Shown here in pieces: positions 17,760-25,392 of a stretch of 56,306 bases of DNA. The stretch is from Crocinitomicaceae bacterium (GTDB taxonomy: Bacteria; Bacteroidota; Bacteroidia; Flavobacteriales_D; Crocinitomicaceae), in NCBI GenBank assembly GCA_003247185.1, contig QKAV01000050.1:1-56306 (forward strand), in the 5' to 3' direction. Position 1 is the stretch's first letter; each line of letters begins with the position of its first letter. The notes beneath the pieces are model-generated. The model was not told the origin of the DNA and ran no database searches. It worked only from the letters and a program-made list of their open reading frames with translations. Made by a program: the position numbers and the translations under genes.

Positions 17760-18209
17760 TTACTTAATACGAACTGGAGTGCGAGTTGCAACCGCTCCAG
17801 ATGCAGTCAAATCAACTGCCTCGGTAGCTACTGCAATAACATCTTTAACGACTCCGCCTGACGTCGCATCCGCAACACCCTTGAGAGTTCCGTCACCTGC
17901 TGAAATCAGCTTTTCACCAACAACAACACCAACGCCAGCTTTGATATACATGTATGCAACATCTCCACTACGAAGTGCTTTTACGACAACTTCGTCATTT
18001 GCGGCATATGCGTCATCAATCGATTTCCCGCTATAAACAAGCTCAGATGCAACAAACCGTTCAGCATATCCGCCTTCGGTTGAATGTTTCTGCACTTTTC
18101 CAGCGGATGTCACCTCAACGAGATGTCCAGGGGTGATTGCAGCAGCGGCAATCTTTGTGAACTCTAATTCATCCCTCTTTAGAAGGATCATTTTTTTGGT
18201 CGTAGCCAT
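17760..18209 (-). CDS. Head decoration / cement protein
   Basis: A 149-aa protein rich in Gly, Ala, Val and Thr with a repeated beta pattern (AITPGHLVEVTSAGKVQKH, ALRSGDVAYMYIKAGVGVVV, VGEKLISAGDGTLKGVADA). This looks like DUF2190-type capsid decoration proteins that sit on the capsid lattice. It lies between protease and capsid genes. Confidence 0.7.
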   Translation of the reverse strand: MATTKKMILLKRDELEFTKIAAAAITPGHLVEVTSAGKVQKHSTEGGYAERFVASELVYSGKSIDDAYAANDEVVVKALRSGDVAYMYIKAGVGVVVGEKLISAGDGTLKGVADATSGGVVKDVIAVATEAVDLTASGAVATRTPVRIK

Positions 18210-18222
18210 TTTTATTTAGTTG

Positions 18223-19614
18223 TTAATTTTTTGGAAGATCTAGTTTCGGCAATGTAGGTTCTGACTCATTTTCGACAGGATCCACACTTCCGGCAAAGTT
18301 TTGATTTTTCGCCTTGACTACAAGCGAAACCATTTTGTTTAATCTTTCCAAAGATTCAGCATTAAGCTCATCTTCAGAAAAAAGGTTGTTTTCAGCGGAA
18401 AGAATCTTCTTGACAACGGCCTGTTTTTCTTCGTCTAGTTTCTTCAGTCCATTTTCGACAAGCGATTTCAGGGCATCGTCTGCAATAGCTTCAATCAGAT
18501 CCTCGCGGGTATTGATCGCCTGTTTCACCTCAACCGTTTTCTCCACCGTGACCTCTTTAATCTGAGGTTCAGCGTTCAACGCATTGAGGATATATTCATC
18601 TGCCTTCATCAATGATTCGCGCTTGTCTTCCGACCATCCGCGATTCTTAATGAGAGCATTTACAATTTCGGATTTCTCCATGTTTGTTTTCTCCTCTATG
18701 TTGTTTTTGGCTGAGTTGCCGACAAAAGCACCGTCAACCGTTCGATATTCTGTTATGCGAATGACCTTTTCGGGTTCGCCTTCAAAAATTACATTGTCCG
18801 CTTCAAGCCTATATTTACGCTTTCCGCATCCGTTTTTATCTTCGTAAATAAAAAATTGAGATTGCGAATAAACAGCTTCAATCCACACCCATTCGTCTGG
18901 TTTGTTTGCGTATTCCTCTCTAATCGCTCTGGTTAGCAAGTCACGCAAATGCGAATCCGACATTTCATTACATGCCGAACTGAAATAAATATGTTCGCTC
19001 ATTGTTTTATCGTCTTCCGTTTTTTCGTTGCGAACAAGCCCAGCCCCGTCAGCAATACTACTAGCTCCGATTGAATCTGGTAATATAGCGAGGTGATCAG
19101 GCACAATATCACGCGCAATTCCATTATATTTAACTCCATTGAATTCCCCTTCCTTTCCCTCGAACTTGAACCAGAGTCCAGTCGATACTTCAACCATCTG
19201 GCGATTCTTGATTGCTTCTAAAATACGAGAATCAATCTTCTGAACACGCGATTCTTTGAGCCATGTTTCGGACACAAGCCGCGTAAGTCCATTCGGCCCC
19301 TTATTATCGGAACCTGTATTCATCAACTGCCCGATTCCGTTGCTATCACGGTATGCTTTTGTTGTTGCAGTTTCTCCCGCTGGATGATTTACTACCACAG
19401 GTTTGGAATTCCATGCACTCGGAAGTGATGCTATTTCATCTTTGACATAGAGTATCGGCCCAGCTGATCCACTTAGGACTCCCTCGACTATCATCACAAC
19501 CGGCACAACTAGATATTGTTCATCCTCAAGTGTTTCATATCGGACAAGATCAAATCGAGCGTTACCCGTTAATTGCGCAAATTGTGTTTCGTTCTGCAAC
19601 GATTGTTTACCCAT
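18223..19614 (-). CDS. Prohead protease with C-terminal scaffold (DUF2213-like)
   Basis: A 463-aa protein. Residues 1-200 carry the DUF2213/prohead-protease pattern: 'LVVPVVMIVEGVLSGSAGP', 'KPVVVNHPAGE' (likely catalytic His), 'VEVSTGLWFKF' (Ser) and 'IVPDHLAILPDSIG'. Residues 310-463 are a charged helical tail (VTVEKTVEVKQAINT, EEKQAVVKKILSAENNL) typical of a scaffold domain. An internal Met near residue 312 (MEKSEIVNALIKN) preceded by AGGAGAAAAC in the mRNA could give a separate scaffold product. Confidence 0.8.
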   Translation of the reverse strand: MGKQSLQNETQFAQLTGNARFDLVRYETLEDEQYLVVPVVMIVEGVLSGSAGPILYVKDEIASLPSAWNSKPVVVNHPAGETATTKAYRDSNGIGQLMNTGSDNKGPNGLTRLVSETWLKESRVQKIDSRILEAIKNRQMVEVSTGLWFKFEGKEGEFNGVKYNGIARDIVPDHLAILPDSIGASSIADGAGLVRNEKTEDDKTMSEHIYFSSACNEMSDSHLRDLLTRAIREEYANKPDEWVWIEAVYSQSQFFIYEDKNGCGKRKYRLEADNVIFEGEPEKVIRITEYRTVDGAFVGNSAKNNIEEKTNMEKSEIVNALIKNRGWSEDKRESLMKADEYILNALNAEPQIKEVTVEKTVEVKQAINTREDLIEAIADDALKSLVENGLKKLDEEKQAVVKKILSAENNLFSEDELNAESLERLNKMVSLVVKAKNQNFAGSVDPVENESEPTLPKLDLPKN

Positions 19615-19691
19615 TATAATTAGCTAATGTCGACTAGTATATAAATGTTCACTCATTTGTCAAATGCATTAAATCTTTTTATGTAAATACG

Positions 19692-19719
19692 AAAAAACCG
19701 CTACCTTTCGATAGCGGCT
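19692..19719 (-). terminator. Rho-independent terminator
   Basis: Minus-strand hairpin CCGCTA...TAGCGG followed by TTTTTT, 28 nt beyond the stop of the small gene at 19747. It closes the accessory transcription unit before the capsid genes. Confidence 0.8.
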
Positions 19720-19746
19720 ATCTTTATTTTTTGTATTTAATACTAT

Positions 19747-19938
19747 TTAACGATTATTCGAAATGCGAATCTTTTGATCGCCATAAATTTTCTTTGCCTC
19801 AACGATGGCTTTTCTCTGAGATTCTGCTTTTACGCTCTGTCCGCATAGCCAAATTCCAGATTGATTGCTACGCATTACATTCAGTTCGTCTGGGGTTAAG
19901 CCTTCGGTTTTGTAGTAGTCGATTTCGTAGGTTTTCAT
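19747..19938 (-). CDS. Small hypothetical protein (63 aa)
   Basis: Start chosen at 19938 (MKTYEIDYYKTEGLT) because AAAGAAAG precedes it and the longer reading frame would run through an upstream promoter and terminator. The product is a small alpha/beta protein with Trp-Cys (SGIWLCGQSVKA). It has its own promoter and terminator, so it is an independent unit between the accessory block and the capsid operon. Confidence 0.7.
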   Translation of the reverse strand: MKTYEIDYYKTEGLTPDELNVMRSNQSGIWLCGQSVKAESQRKAIVEAKKIYGDQKIRISNNR

Positions 19939-19970
19939 AGTTTTCTTTCTTTTATGATTTTCAATAATTG

Positions 19971-20018
19971 TATAATCATTCAACAAAACAACTAAGTCAA
20001 CACTTTTTTTAAAAAAAT
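19971..20018 (-). promoter_or_regulatory. Promoter of the T7A7-TTGACT family
   Basis: On the minus strand a T7A7 tract and GTG lead into -35 TTGACT, a 17-18 nt spacer, and -10 GATTAT/ATTATA. Unlike its relatives elsewhere in the window it has a leader of about 25 nt before the ATG at 19938. Confidence 0.7.
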
Positions 20019-20020
20019 AC

Positions 20021-20050
20021 AAAAAAAGACCGTCCATTTCTGAACGGCCT
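20021..20050 (-). terminator. Rho-independent terminator after the tRNA-like gene
   Basis: Minus-strand hairpin GGCCGTTC / GGACGGTC with an AGAAAT loop followed by TTTTTTT. It ends transcription coming from the tRNA-like gene just before the next promoter. Confidence 0.8.
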
Positions 20051-20178
20051 ACTCCTTTAAATTCAAACAAAATTCATTTTATACTTTTATAATCGTTCTT
20101 AACTCGTTTTTTACTCTCTTTCTATTTTAAGTTATTGTTTATGTTTATGTGTTTTTCAACGTTTTTGTTGAAAGTGTT

Positions 20179-20276
20179 GGCAATCGGCAGGACTTGAACC
20201 TGCATAGTCTCCAGACAATTACGGAATCGAACCGTATTACCCGTCGGTAGCGTCTTCCAATTCCGCCACGATTACC
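20179..20276 (-). tRNA. tRNA-like gene, class II type, anticodon unclear
   Basis: A 98-nt segment with acceptor arms GGTAATC/GATTGCC (7 bp, one G-U), a leucine-type D arm (TGGCGGAATTGG...GACGC) and a T arm GCAGG-TTCAAGT-CCTGC. A variable-arm-like hairpin GTCT-GG-AGAC precedes the T arm. The middle is abnormal: a TACC/GGTA hairpin with a 4-nt loop and then TACGG-TTCGATT-CCGTA, whose 7-nt loop fits the T-loop consensus better than an anticodon loop. No standard 7-nt anticodon loop after the D arm can be formed. No CCA is encoded. It may be an atypical, decayed or chimeric tRNA. Confidence 0.55.
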
Positions 20277-20343
20277 GTAAAATCGATTAATCTTCTAGGA
20301 GAAATGAAGAAATTCCAAGAAAATTAATAATTCAAAGAACAAT

Positions 20344-20361
20344 CCGGTATTGCCTGACCGG
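20344..20361 (-). other. CCGGT/ACCGG hairpin downstream of small membrane gene
   Basis: Five-base-pair GC hairpin with an 8-nt loop, without a clear U tract. The 100 nt between the tRNA-like gene and the 20379 gene hold only this; it could be a weak terminator or a processing hairpin. Confidence 0.3.
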
Positions 20362-20378
20362 ACACAGGTTTCCTGCTT

Positions 20379-20564
20379 TTATATGCTTACGGAAACTTGC
20401 GATGAAAATAACAAGGATACAAAACCCGACATATTACAAGCTATGCTTTGACGCACGTTAGAACCCCATACTAACGCTAAAGCTAAAAATCCAATGATAA
20501 AAAAGATTGCACTCAATCTTAAAAGATCAATCTGGGATTCTTTTCTGTGGTCTTTCATTTTCAT
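20379..20564 (-). CDS. Small membrane protein
   Basis: A 61-aa protein starting MKMKDHRKESQIDLLRL, start taken just after the stop of the upstream lipoprotein gene. It has one membrane helix (LSAIFFIIGFLALALVWG) and a Ser/Val-rich tail. Probably co-transcribed with the peptidase-like lipoprotein. Function unknown. Confidence 0.6.
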   Translation of the reverse strand: MKMKDHRKESQIDLLRLSAIFFIIGFLALALVWGSNVRQSIACNMSGFVSLLFSSQVSVSI

Positions 20565-20568
20565 TTTT

Positions 20569-20973
20569 CTACAATGTAATAATCTTTCCAGAAAAATCAA
20601 TCTTATTTTTCACAATTCCGATAAAATTATTGCGCGTAACTGCATAGTAATCAAGCGATTGATTGTTGTCGCCCTTTGTTCGAATGACTCCATCACCTAC
20701 GCTGATAATACGATGCACGATTAATTCATATGGTTGTCCTATGGTGCGATTTGTTTTGAAAACAATCACATCTCCGACAGAAGCCGAATTAAAATCAGAT
20801 GTCAAATCAATCGTAACATGCTCACCGCTTTTTATCGTCGGATACATTGAATTGCCATCGACTTGCAGCGTTATAGATTCTCGTCCGTCAAGCATGTCAT
20901 CAACGCTTCCGCTTTCGCACGACACAAACCAAAAGCAGGCTGCCATTAAAATAACTGTGATTAGTCGTTCCAT
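20569..20973 (-). CDS. Lipoprotein with signal-peptidase I-like (SipW/S26) domain
   Basis: A 134-aa protein. Residues 1-19 form a lipoprotein signal (ITVILMAACFWFVSC, Cys19). The mature part has 'VDGNSMYPTIKSGEHVTI' with the Ser-Met-x-Pro nucleophile motif near residue 42, 'SVGDVIVFKTN', then 'IVHRIISVGDGVIRTKGDNN' near residue 85. His rather than Lys in the second box and the TKGDNN motif match the Ser-His (SipW/ER-type) signal peptidases more than LexA-like S24 proteins. It would be anchored at a membrane facing the periplasm. A phage gene of this kind is unusual; activity is inferred. Confidence 0.65.
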   Translation of the reverse strand: MERLITVILMAACFWFVSCESGSVDDMLDGRESITLQVDGNSMYPTIKSGEHVTIDLTSDFNSASVGDVIVFKTNRTIGQPYELIVHRIISVGDGVIRTKGDNNQSLDYYAVTRNNFIGIVKNKIDFSGKIITL

Positions 20974-21251
20974 TTGTTTTTAAGATGGTCGAAATATCCA
21001 ACCTCAATCATTACCAATAGTCGTTTTTCGATTGCATCAAATAATGATTCGGTTTCTGCATTGCGCTTCAAATAACCTGTTGCACAAAAGACTTTGTTGA
21101 TTTGCAATCTGTGACTTGTAGGAGGCTCCCATGTATCGGGATGACCATGTAGATTTGCTGGCTCACCGAAACTAAAACTAAATTCAACAAGCTGCGATGG
21201 ACGATAATCCAGAAATTCGACAGATGTCAATATGTCGTTGTGCTCGAACAT
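20961..21251 (-). CDS. Hypothetical protein (96 aa)
   Basis: Mixed alpha/beta protein (LVEFSFSFGEPANLHGHPDT, HRLQINKVFCATGYLKR). The C-terminal end overlaps the start of the lipoprotein gene by 13 nt, suggesting coupling. No family recognised. Confidence 0.65.
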   Translation of the reverse strand: MFEHNDILTSVEFLDYRPSQLVEFSFSFGEPANLHGHPDTWEPPTSHRLQINKVFCATGYLKRNAETESLFDAIEKRLLVMIEVGYFDHLKNKWND

Positions 21252-21254
21252 GAT

Positions 21255-21482
21255 TCAATCTTTATTTTGTTCATATTTTGGTCGCGAGAACATTCCTTTT
21301 AAAAATGTTGTAAATGCTAACATGTGCCAAAATGATACGTTTCCAAGTTCTGTAAATCCTGTCAATTCTGACAATTTATCATCAAACGCATACCAAACCC
21401 AACACTCAATGCATGAAGAAATGAAAAGCAATGATATAATTGAGATAAACAAGCTGAATTGTTTTAGTGTAAATTTTTCCAT
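21255..21482 (-). CDS. Small membrane protein
   Basis: A 75-aa protein; start taken at MEKFTLKQFSLFISI, since the longer version overlaps the upstream gene. Hydrophobic segments FSLFISIISLLFISSC (with a lipobox-like Cys) and NVSFWHMLAFTTFLKG. It could be a lipoprotein or a two-helix membrane protein. Confidence 0.6.
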   Translation of the reverse strand: MEKFTLKQFSLFISIISLLFISSCIECWVWYAFDDKLSELTGFTELGNVSFWHMLAFTTFLKGMFSRPKYEQNKD

Positions 21483-21495
21483 AATAATGCTTTTG

Positions 21496-21753
21496 TTAAT
21501 GCTTACACCCACATTCGCAGGTTTCGAGTTCAGTCTTTCGGATTACCACGAACTTGTCAATCAAATTTTCCGCGAAATCAACGCAACTTGGCCATTGATC
21601 TTCAAAAAAATTATTTGCAATAAGTGCTATCTCTATTTCGAAGACTTCATCATCGCCGTTCACAATGCGTTCTATTTCATCCAGGAGCTCGTTTGCGTAT
21701 CCATCCGACACATAACACCTAAGTTCATTTATCGTCTCTTGTAGCTCATTCAT
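21496..21753 (-). CDS. Hypothetical acidic protein (85 aa)
   Basis: Helical, acidic (ANELLDEIERIVNGDDEVFE) with a C-terminal CECGCKH cluster that could bind a metal. Overlaps the upstream stop by 4 nt. No family recognised. Confidence 0.6.
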   Translation of the reverse strand: MNELQETINELRCYVSDGYANELLDEIERIVNGDDEVFEIEIALIANNFFEDQWPSCVDFAENLIDKFVVIRKTELETCECGCKH

Positions 21754-22058
21754 AATCTTGCGTCTCCCATTTTCCGCCTCATGTTCGTTGCAACCAAAGT
21801 CGCAAACTCATTTCGAGCCACAATTGCAGTGCTAAAGGATTGCGAAAATTGTGACCATCCTGTTACGATGAATAAATTATTCTCCAGCTCTTCCCAGCAA
21901 TATGGATTGTGCGGAAACACGCGTGCATATTCATATTTTGGCATTGGTGCAAAACCGCCGACAAATAGCGATTTAAACCGCTCGCGATGCTCTACCATTT
22001 CGCGCTCGAGGTCGTTCATCTCCGGTAATGCACGTTCTGTATTTTGTTCGTCGCTCAT
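21750..22058 (-). CDS. Hypothetical protein (102 aa)
   Basis: Start set at 22058 (MSDEQNTERALPEMND), where AGAAAGGATAAT places a ribosome site overlapping the upstream stop. Helical N-terminus (DLEREMVEHRERFKSL), then aromatic residues (ARVFPHNPYCWEELENNLF). No family recognised. Confidence 0.65.
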   Translation of the reverse strand: MSDEQNTERALPEMNDLEREMVEHRERFKSLFVGGFAPMPKYEYARVFPHNPYCWEELENNLFIVTGWSQFSQSFSTAIVARNEFATLVATNMRRKMGDARL

Positions 22059-22059
22059 A

Positions 22060-22263
22060 TTATCCTTTCTTTTCGAGTTCTTTAATTCGTGATTCAAGCT
22101 GGAGTATCCTGATCATCTGATCGCCTGATAAATCCTTCCACGCGATCAGATCATGCTCAAGTCTCATTGCAACGTCAAGCGGAATTACCTCGCATCCCAT
22201 ACCGCATTCGAGTGTAATCCTCATCAGATTTTCCTTGCATATTGGTGTTTTTGATATGTCCAT
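22060..22263 (-). CDS. Small hypothetical protein with C-terminal coiled coil
   Basis: A 67-aa protein from the ATG that overlaps the upstream TAA (TAATG). The C-terminal helix (MIRILQLESRIKELEKKG) is a coiled-coil segment. Part of a run of short overlapping phage genes. Confidence 0.6.
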   Translation of the reverse strand: MDISKTPICKENLMRITLECGMGCEVIPLDVAMRLEHDLIAWKDLSGDQMIRILQLESRIKELEKKG

Positions 22264-22625
22264 TATTCCCACATGTTTATTGTTTTTAACAAAGCCTCAC
22301 AACGTTGACGTGCGGTCATGTGTAAGTGAATAAACCAACCATCTTCCTGTGTAGACATATGGTTTTTCTCATAATCTCTAATTGCAACCATCCAAGACTT
22401 ATCTGCATATCGTCTGCGTTGCTCAAAATCAAGCTTTTCTTCTAAGCTATAACAGGCATTAAGATCATTTAGGTAGCTTGGAATAGCCTCAAGGCGACTT
22501 CCATTATTCTGACCAATAAGGATTTCATGCAATTCTCCAAAATCATCTCGAACAAAATCAGTGGTTATGTTTGTCCACCCATCCCACTCAGCCAACTTAA
22601 TTCTTATTTGTTCGTCTGTCATCAC
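22263..22625 (-). CDS. Hypothetical protein (120 aa)
   Basis: Contains 'EQIRIKLAEWDGWTNI' at the N-terminus and 'LNDLNACYSLEEKLDFEQ', a pattern seen in small phage proteins of unknown function that act on or are named after ACD-like phage orphan families. Overlaps both neighbours by 1-4 nt. Confidence 0.7.
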   Translation of the reverse strand: MMTDEQIRIKLAEWDGWTNITTDFVRDDFGELHEILIGQNNGSRLEAIPSYLNDLNACYSLEEKLDFEQRRRYADKSWMVAIRDYEKNHMSTQEDGWFIHLHMTARQRCEALLKTINMWE

Positions 22626-22858
22626 TCACTCTCCGCGCTTAGTTCTTTCTCCGGTTCGGGTTGAACCTGCCTGTTCAGATTCAGAATCAGATTCGCAATT
22701 GCAAGTATTTCAGCACTTGTCAATAAGATTCTTTGATCAAAATTATTCATAATCTCGTAATCTTCGCCGTCTTCACGAGGCAGCGACAACGTAACGGTGG
22801 AATCATCCGAACGAAACTCGAACGATACCGGCTTGATCTCAAATTGTTTCTCTTTCAT
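22622..22858 (-). CDS. Hypothetical protein (78 aa)
   Basis: Beta-rich N-terminus (VSFEFRSDDSTVTLSLPRED), a helical LTSAEILAIANLILNLN segment, and an acidic, proline-containing tail (PEPEKELSAESE). No family recognised. Confidence 0.6.
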   Translation of the reverse strand: MKEKQFEIKPVSFEFRSDDSTVTLSLPREDGEDYEIMNNFDQRILLTSAEILAIANLILNLNRQVQPEPEKELSAESE

Positions 22859-23192
22859 ATGCGTCTACGTAGAATTCTTCCCACACTCCATTTTTTACGT
22901 TTTGTTCTATCATCTCGATTGTCCATGCTGGTGATAATAGTTGACTTCCATTATCATCAATACAAACAAGATCATTTCCATGAACCTCAATAACCCAATC
23001 TAAGTTATTGTCAACTTCCATGTTGTATGCAAAGCACCGAATGCGCTCAACGGGTTCGTCGTCAAGCTTATTCTGTAGCGTCTGGATCTTATTTTCCATA
23101 GCTGCGAATACAGCATCAACCGTATTCAGGTAATCACCCGTTGGCTTGTCGTAGATTAGACAACATTGCTTATAATCAAATCGTGTATTCAT
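22839..23192 (-). CDS. Hypothetical protein (117 aa)
   Basis: N-terminal 'CCLIYDKPTGDYLNTVDAV' then a helix (MENKIQTLQNKLDDE) and a beta C-terminal half (LDWVIEVHGNDLVCIDDNG). Overlaps neighbours by about 20 nt each side. No family recognised. Confidence 0.6.
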   Translation of the reverse strand: MNTRFDYKQCCLIYDKPTGDYLNTVDAVFAAMENKIQTLQNKLDDEPVERIRCFAYNMEVDNNLDWVIEVHGNDLVCIDDNGSQLLSPAWTIEMIEQNVKNGVWEEFYVDAYERETI

Positions 23193-23442
23193 AATGTTTC
23201 TTTTTTATAATACTTCCATAATTCTGTCCGACGGATACGCAAACCGTTTCATCTGCGTGATGCGCTTCAATAACTAATCCAACATTTCCATAACAACGTT
23301 CACCTCTAGCGTATAAAGTTTCATGTTTGCCGCAACACCCAACTCTTGATATTGCTTCCGAGAGGTTCTTTCCGAATTCAGGATCGTCTTTAATCATATC
23401 AAGACAATCGTTATAAATTACAACCGTTGTATTATATCCCAC
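23176..23442 (-). CDS. Hypothetical protein (88 aa)
   Basis: Starts MGYNTTVVIYNDCLDMIKDD and contains 'PEFGKNLSEAISRVG' and a GLVIEAHHADETVCVSVG strand; this arrangement recurs in small phage/plasmid proteins of unknown role. AAAGGAAAC precedes the ATG. Confidence 0.65.
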   Translation of the reverse strand: MGYNTTVVIYNDCLDMIKDDPEFGKNLSEAISRVGCCGKHETLYARGERCYGNVGLVIEAHHADETVCVSVGQNYGSIIKKKHYEYTI

Positions 23443-23471
23443 AATGTTTCCTTTTGTTTAAAAATGCGTGT

Positions 23472-23687
23472 TTACTTGCTGATTGCAAGCTTTTTATTTG
23501 CTATATGCGCATTTTCATAAAAATTGAGTTTTTCTATTTCGTCCTTATTTCTCGCTGCAAATTTATTAAGGAGAAAAACCGCCGTATATACACAAACTTC
23601 CCTGTTTAGCTCATTGTCCATAATATATGGAGCATACTTTCCACGCTTAACGGTATATCTGTTGTTTTCTGTCTTCACACTTCCCAC
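23472..23687 (-). CDS. Small hypothetical protein (71 aa)
   Basis: Basic N-terminus (NRYTVKRGKYAPYIMDNELN) and a helical, hydrophobic middle (VYTAVFLLNKFAARNKDEI). Overlaps the Cys-rich gene stop by 13 nt. No family recognised. Confidence 0.55.
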   Translation of the reverse strand: MGSVKTENNRYTVKRGKYAPYIMDNELNREVCVYTAVFLLNKFAARNKDEIEKLNFYENAHIANKKLAISK

Positions 23688-24079
23688 CTTTCTACAATTT
23701 CAACAATTGTTGCGGCCGCTTCTTTGCGCCGTTTGCTGTTTGAGTGAAATGCCCATTTTTCATATGCGTTTTCACCAGCATCTTGGCATTTATGCCCAGC
23801 TTCCGCAAGCGGACAACTCTCACAACCAGGATTAATCAATTCTTCACTTTCAAGGAAAAGTTCACACAATGGACACTCATTTCTTAGATTTTCGATCTTT
23901 GAAAAGAGCTTCGATGGTAAAAAAACCTTAGAATCTATTTCCGGATGATCTCTCAAATATCTCCACACCTCAAGCGTGATTGCTTTTGCTTCTTTCTCAG
24001 TTAGCTTTTCAACGACACTAATAGGTTTACTGTCTTCTGTAAACGTTATTGTCATATCGCCTTTTATGATATTTGCCAT
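23675..24079 (-). CDS. Cys-rich (zinc-ribbon-like) hypothetical protein
   Basis: A 134-aa protein with eight-residue-spaced cysteine motifs: RNECPLCELFLE, then INPGCESCPLAEAGHKC near residues 69-100, a plausible zinc or iron-sulfur site. A C-terminal basic helix (SNSKRRKEAAATIVEIVERW) follows. Preceded by AAAGGATAACATT. Small proteins with this C-P-x-C ... C-x-x-C-P pattern occur in many phages, with unknown role. Confidence 0.65.
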   Translation of the reverse strand: MANIIKGDMTITFTEDSKPISVVEKLTEKEAKAITLEVWRYLRDHPEIDSKVFLPSKLFSKIENLRNECPLCELFLESEELINPGCESCPLAEAGHKCQDAGENAYEKWAFHSNSKRRKEAAATIVEIVERWEV

Positions 24080-24135
24080 AATGTTATCCTTTCGTTGTTT
24101 TCCTCAATCCTTCGATGATTCTTATGGATTGTCAA

Positions 24136-24165
24136 CAAAAAAAGAGCCAGAAGTTAATCTGGCTC
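24136..24165 (-). terminator. Rho-independent terminator after the SPFH gene
   Basis: Minus-strand hairpin GAGCCAGAT / ATCTGGCTC-type stem (GAGCCAGA-TTAAC-TTCTGGCTC) followed by TTTTTTT, 11 nt after the SPFH stop codon. Confidence 0.9.
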
Positions 24166-24175
24166 ATATTATTTA

Positions 24176-25153
24176 TTATTCAGATGGTTTTAATTGATAA
24201 AGTAAGTTTGTAGCTTCACCTCCAAGAATAAGTGTTTCTGGAGTCTTACCATCCCACTTACTAACCGCAACACCAAAGGCCTCAACCATCTTCATTTGAA
24301 CTTCAGTCTGAACCATTTTCTTTCTTGCTTCTGCCGCTTGTGCAAAAATATCAGCCTGCTTGCGTTCGTTTTCTGCAATTGAAAGAAGTCGTTCATTTTC
24401 AAACTTCTGAGCATCTTTTTCTTGCTCTTTTTGCTTGATCTTCATTTCCGCAACATATGCAGCATTGATTGAATCTTGGATTTCCTTGTCCTCAAACCAA
24501 AGACCCCCAGCAAGACCCAAAGAAGTAATAGTAATTCCGTATTGTTTATACTTTTCGACAATTTCAGCCTTAACAACATCAAAGGCCTCGTTCTTTTGAG
24601 TCTTACAATCCTCAAGATCACGTTTCCCGAATTCGCGAGAAAGTCCCGCTTGAACATCTGCCTTGATATTTGAATCAATGATTTGATGTAATTCTTTACT
24701 TGGATAGTAATACAAAAATGTTGCGGTATCTGGTTCTTCTATCTGTGCAGTGATATTGATTCCAACGGCAAAACCGATTGAGTCCCTCGATTCAACACCA
24801 ACTCCACCAACAAGCTTTCCATTTTCTTGTTTTGGTTGCCATTCCCTGGTCATTGGAGTCCGATTTACGGTAATAACTTTCAACGTGGGAATATATTCAC
24901 CAGAGAAATACATTCGTCCCTTTTGAAACCAACGTTTCGGAACCATGATGCGCTTGGTTGCTACTTTAGCATCCTCTAAGAATTCAACTGAATCAAATGA
25001 TTTTTGACCAGATTTGCTAGTTCCCTCAAGCGGGATCAAGAATGCCGTTTCATTATTCTGAATCTCGATAACGTCAGGTCGATTGTATGGCTTGCACGCA
25101 GTAAAAGAAAGCATTACAGAGAATGCAATCAAGATGATAAGTTTATTTTTCAT
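24176..25153 (-). CDS. SPFH/Band 7 domain lipoprotein
   Basis: A 325-aa protein; start placed at MKNKLIILIAFSVML, where AAAGGAAAC stands 6 nt upstream. A lipoprotein signal with Cys near residue 20 (MLSFTACKPY) is followed by a prohibitin/SPFH-like domain (about 35-215: 'RDSIGFAVGINITAQIEEPD', 'LSREFGKRDLEDCKTQKNEA', 'KYKQYGITITSLGLAGGLWF'), then a charged coiled coil (MKIKQKEQEKDAQKFENERL) and a C-terminal VEAFGVAVSKWDGKTPETL stretch typical of SPFH proteins. SPFH proteins form ring or cage oligomers at membranes and modulate proteases. A terminator follows. Why a phage carries a secreted one is unknown. Confidence 0.85.
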   Translation of the reverse strand: MKNKLIILIAFSVMLSFTACKPYNRPDVIEIQNNETAFLIPLEGTSKSGQKSFDSVEFLEDAKVATKRIMVPKRWFQKGRMYFSGEYIPTLKVITVNRTPMTREWQPKQENGKLVGGVGVESRDSIGFAVGINITAQIEEPDTATFLYYYPSKELHQIIDSNIKADVQAGLSREFGKRDLEDCKTQKNEAFDVVKAEIVEKYKQYGITITSLGLAGGLWFEDKEIQDSINAAYVAEMKIKQKEQEKDAQKFENERLLSIAENERKQADIFAQAAEARKKMVQTEVQMKMVEAFGVAVSKWDGKTPETLILGGEATNLLYQLKPSE

Positions 25154-25388
25154 TAATTGTTTCCTTTTTTTTGAATAATTGAATTGATACAAAAGTTGCA
25201 AAACAAAACCATGCTACAAAAACAAATGGTTTAGATTTTTGATAGATTTCCACGAATGCGTTTGATTCAATTGAATCGTTTACTTGATTTGTTGCTACTT
25301 CCGATGAAATAACAGGATCAAATGATTGAAATATAACCCATGCATACAACATGAGAAATATGATTAGTATTTTTAATATAGTTTTCAT
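25143..25388 (-). CDS. Two-helix membrane protein
   Basis: An 81-aa protein (start MKTILKILIIFLMLY, 4 nt after the upstream stop) with membrane segments at residues 2-20 and about 55-72 (FVFVAWFCFATFVSIQLF). It overlaps the SPFH start by 11 nt, so the two are likely translated together and may interact at the membrane. Confidence 0.65.
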   Translation of the reverse strand: MKTILKILIIFLMLYAWVIFQSFDPVISSEVATNQVNDSIESNAFVEIYQKSKPFVFVAWFCFATFVSIQLFKKKETINEK

Positions 25389-25392
25389 AATT

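Noticed and set aside
21232-21744. 170-aa plus-strand ORF
   Set aside because: Antisense to two minus-strand genes with good junctions; no ribosome site or family.
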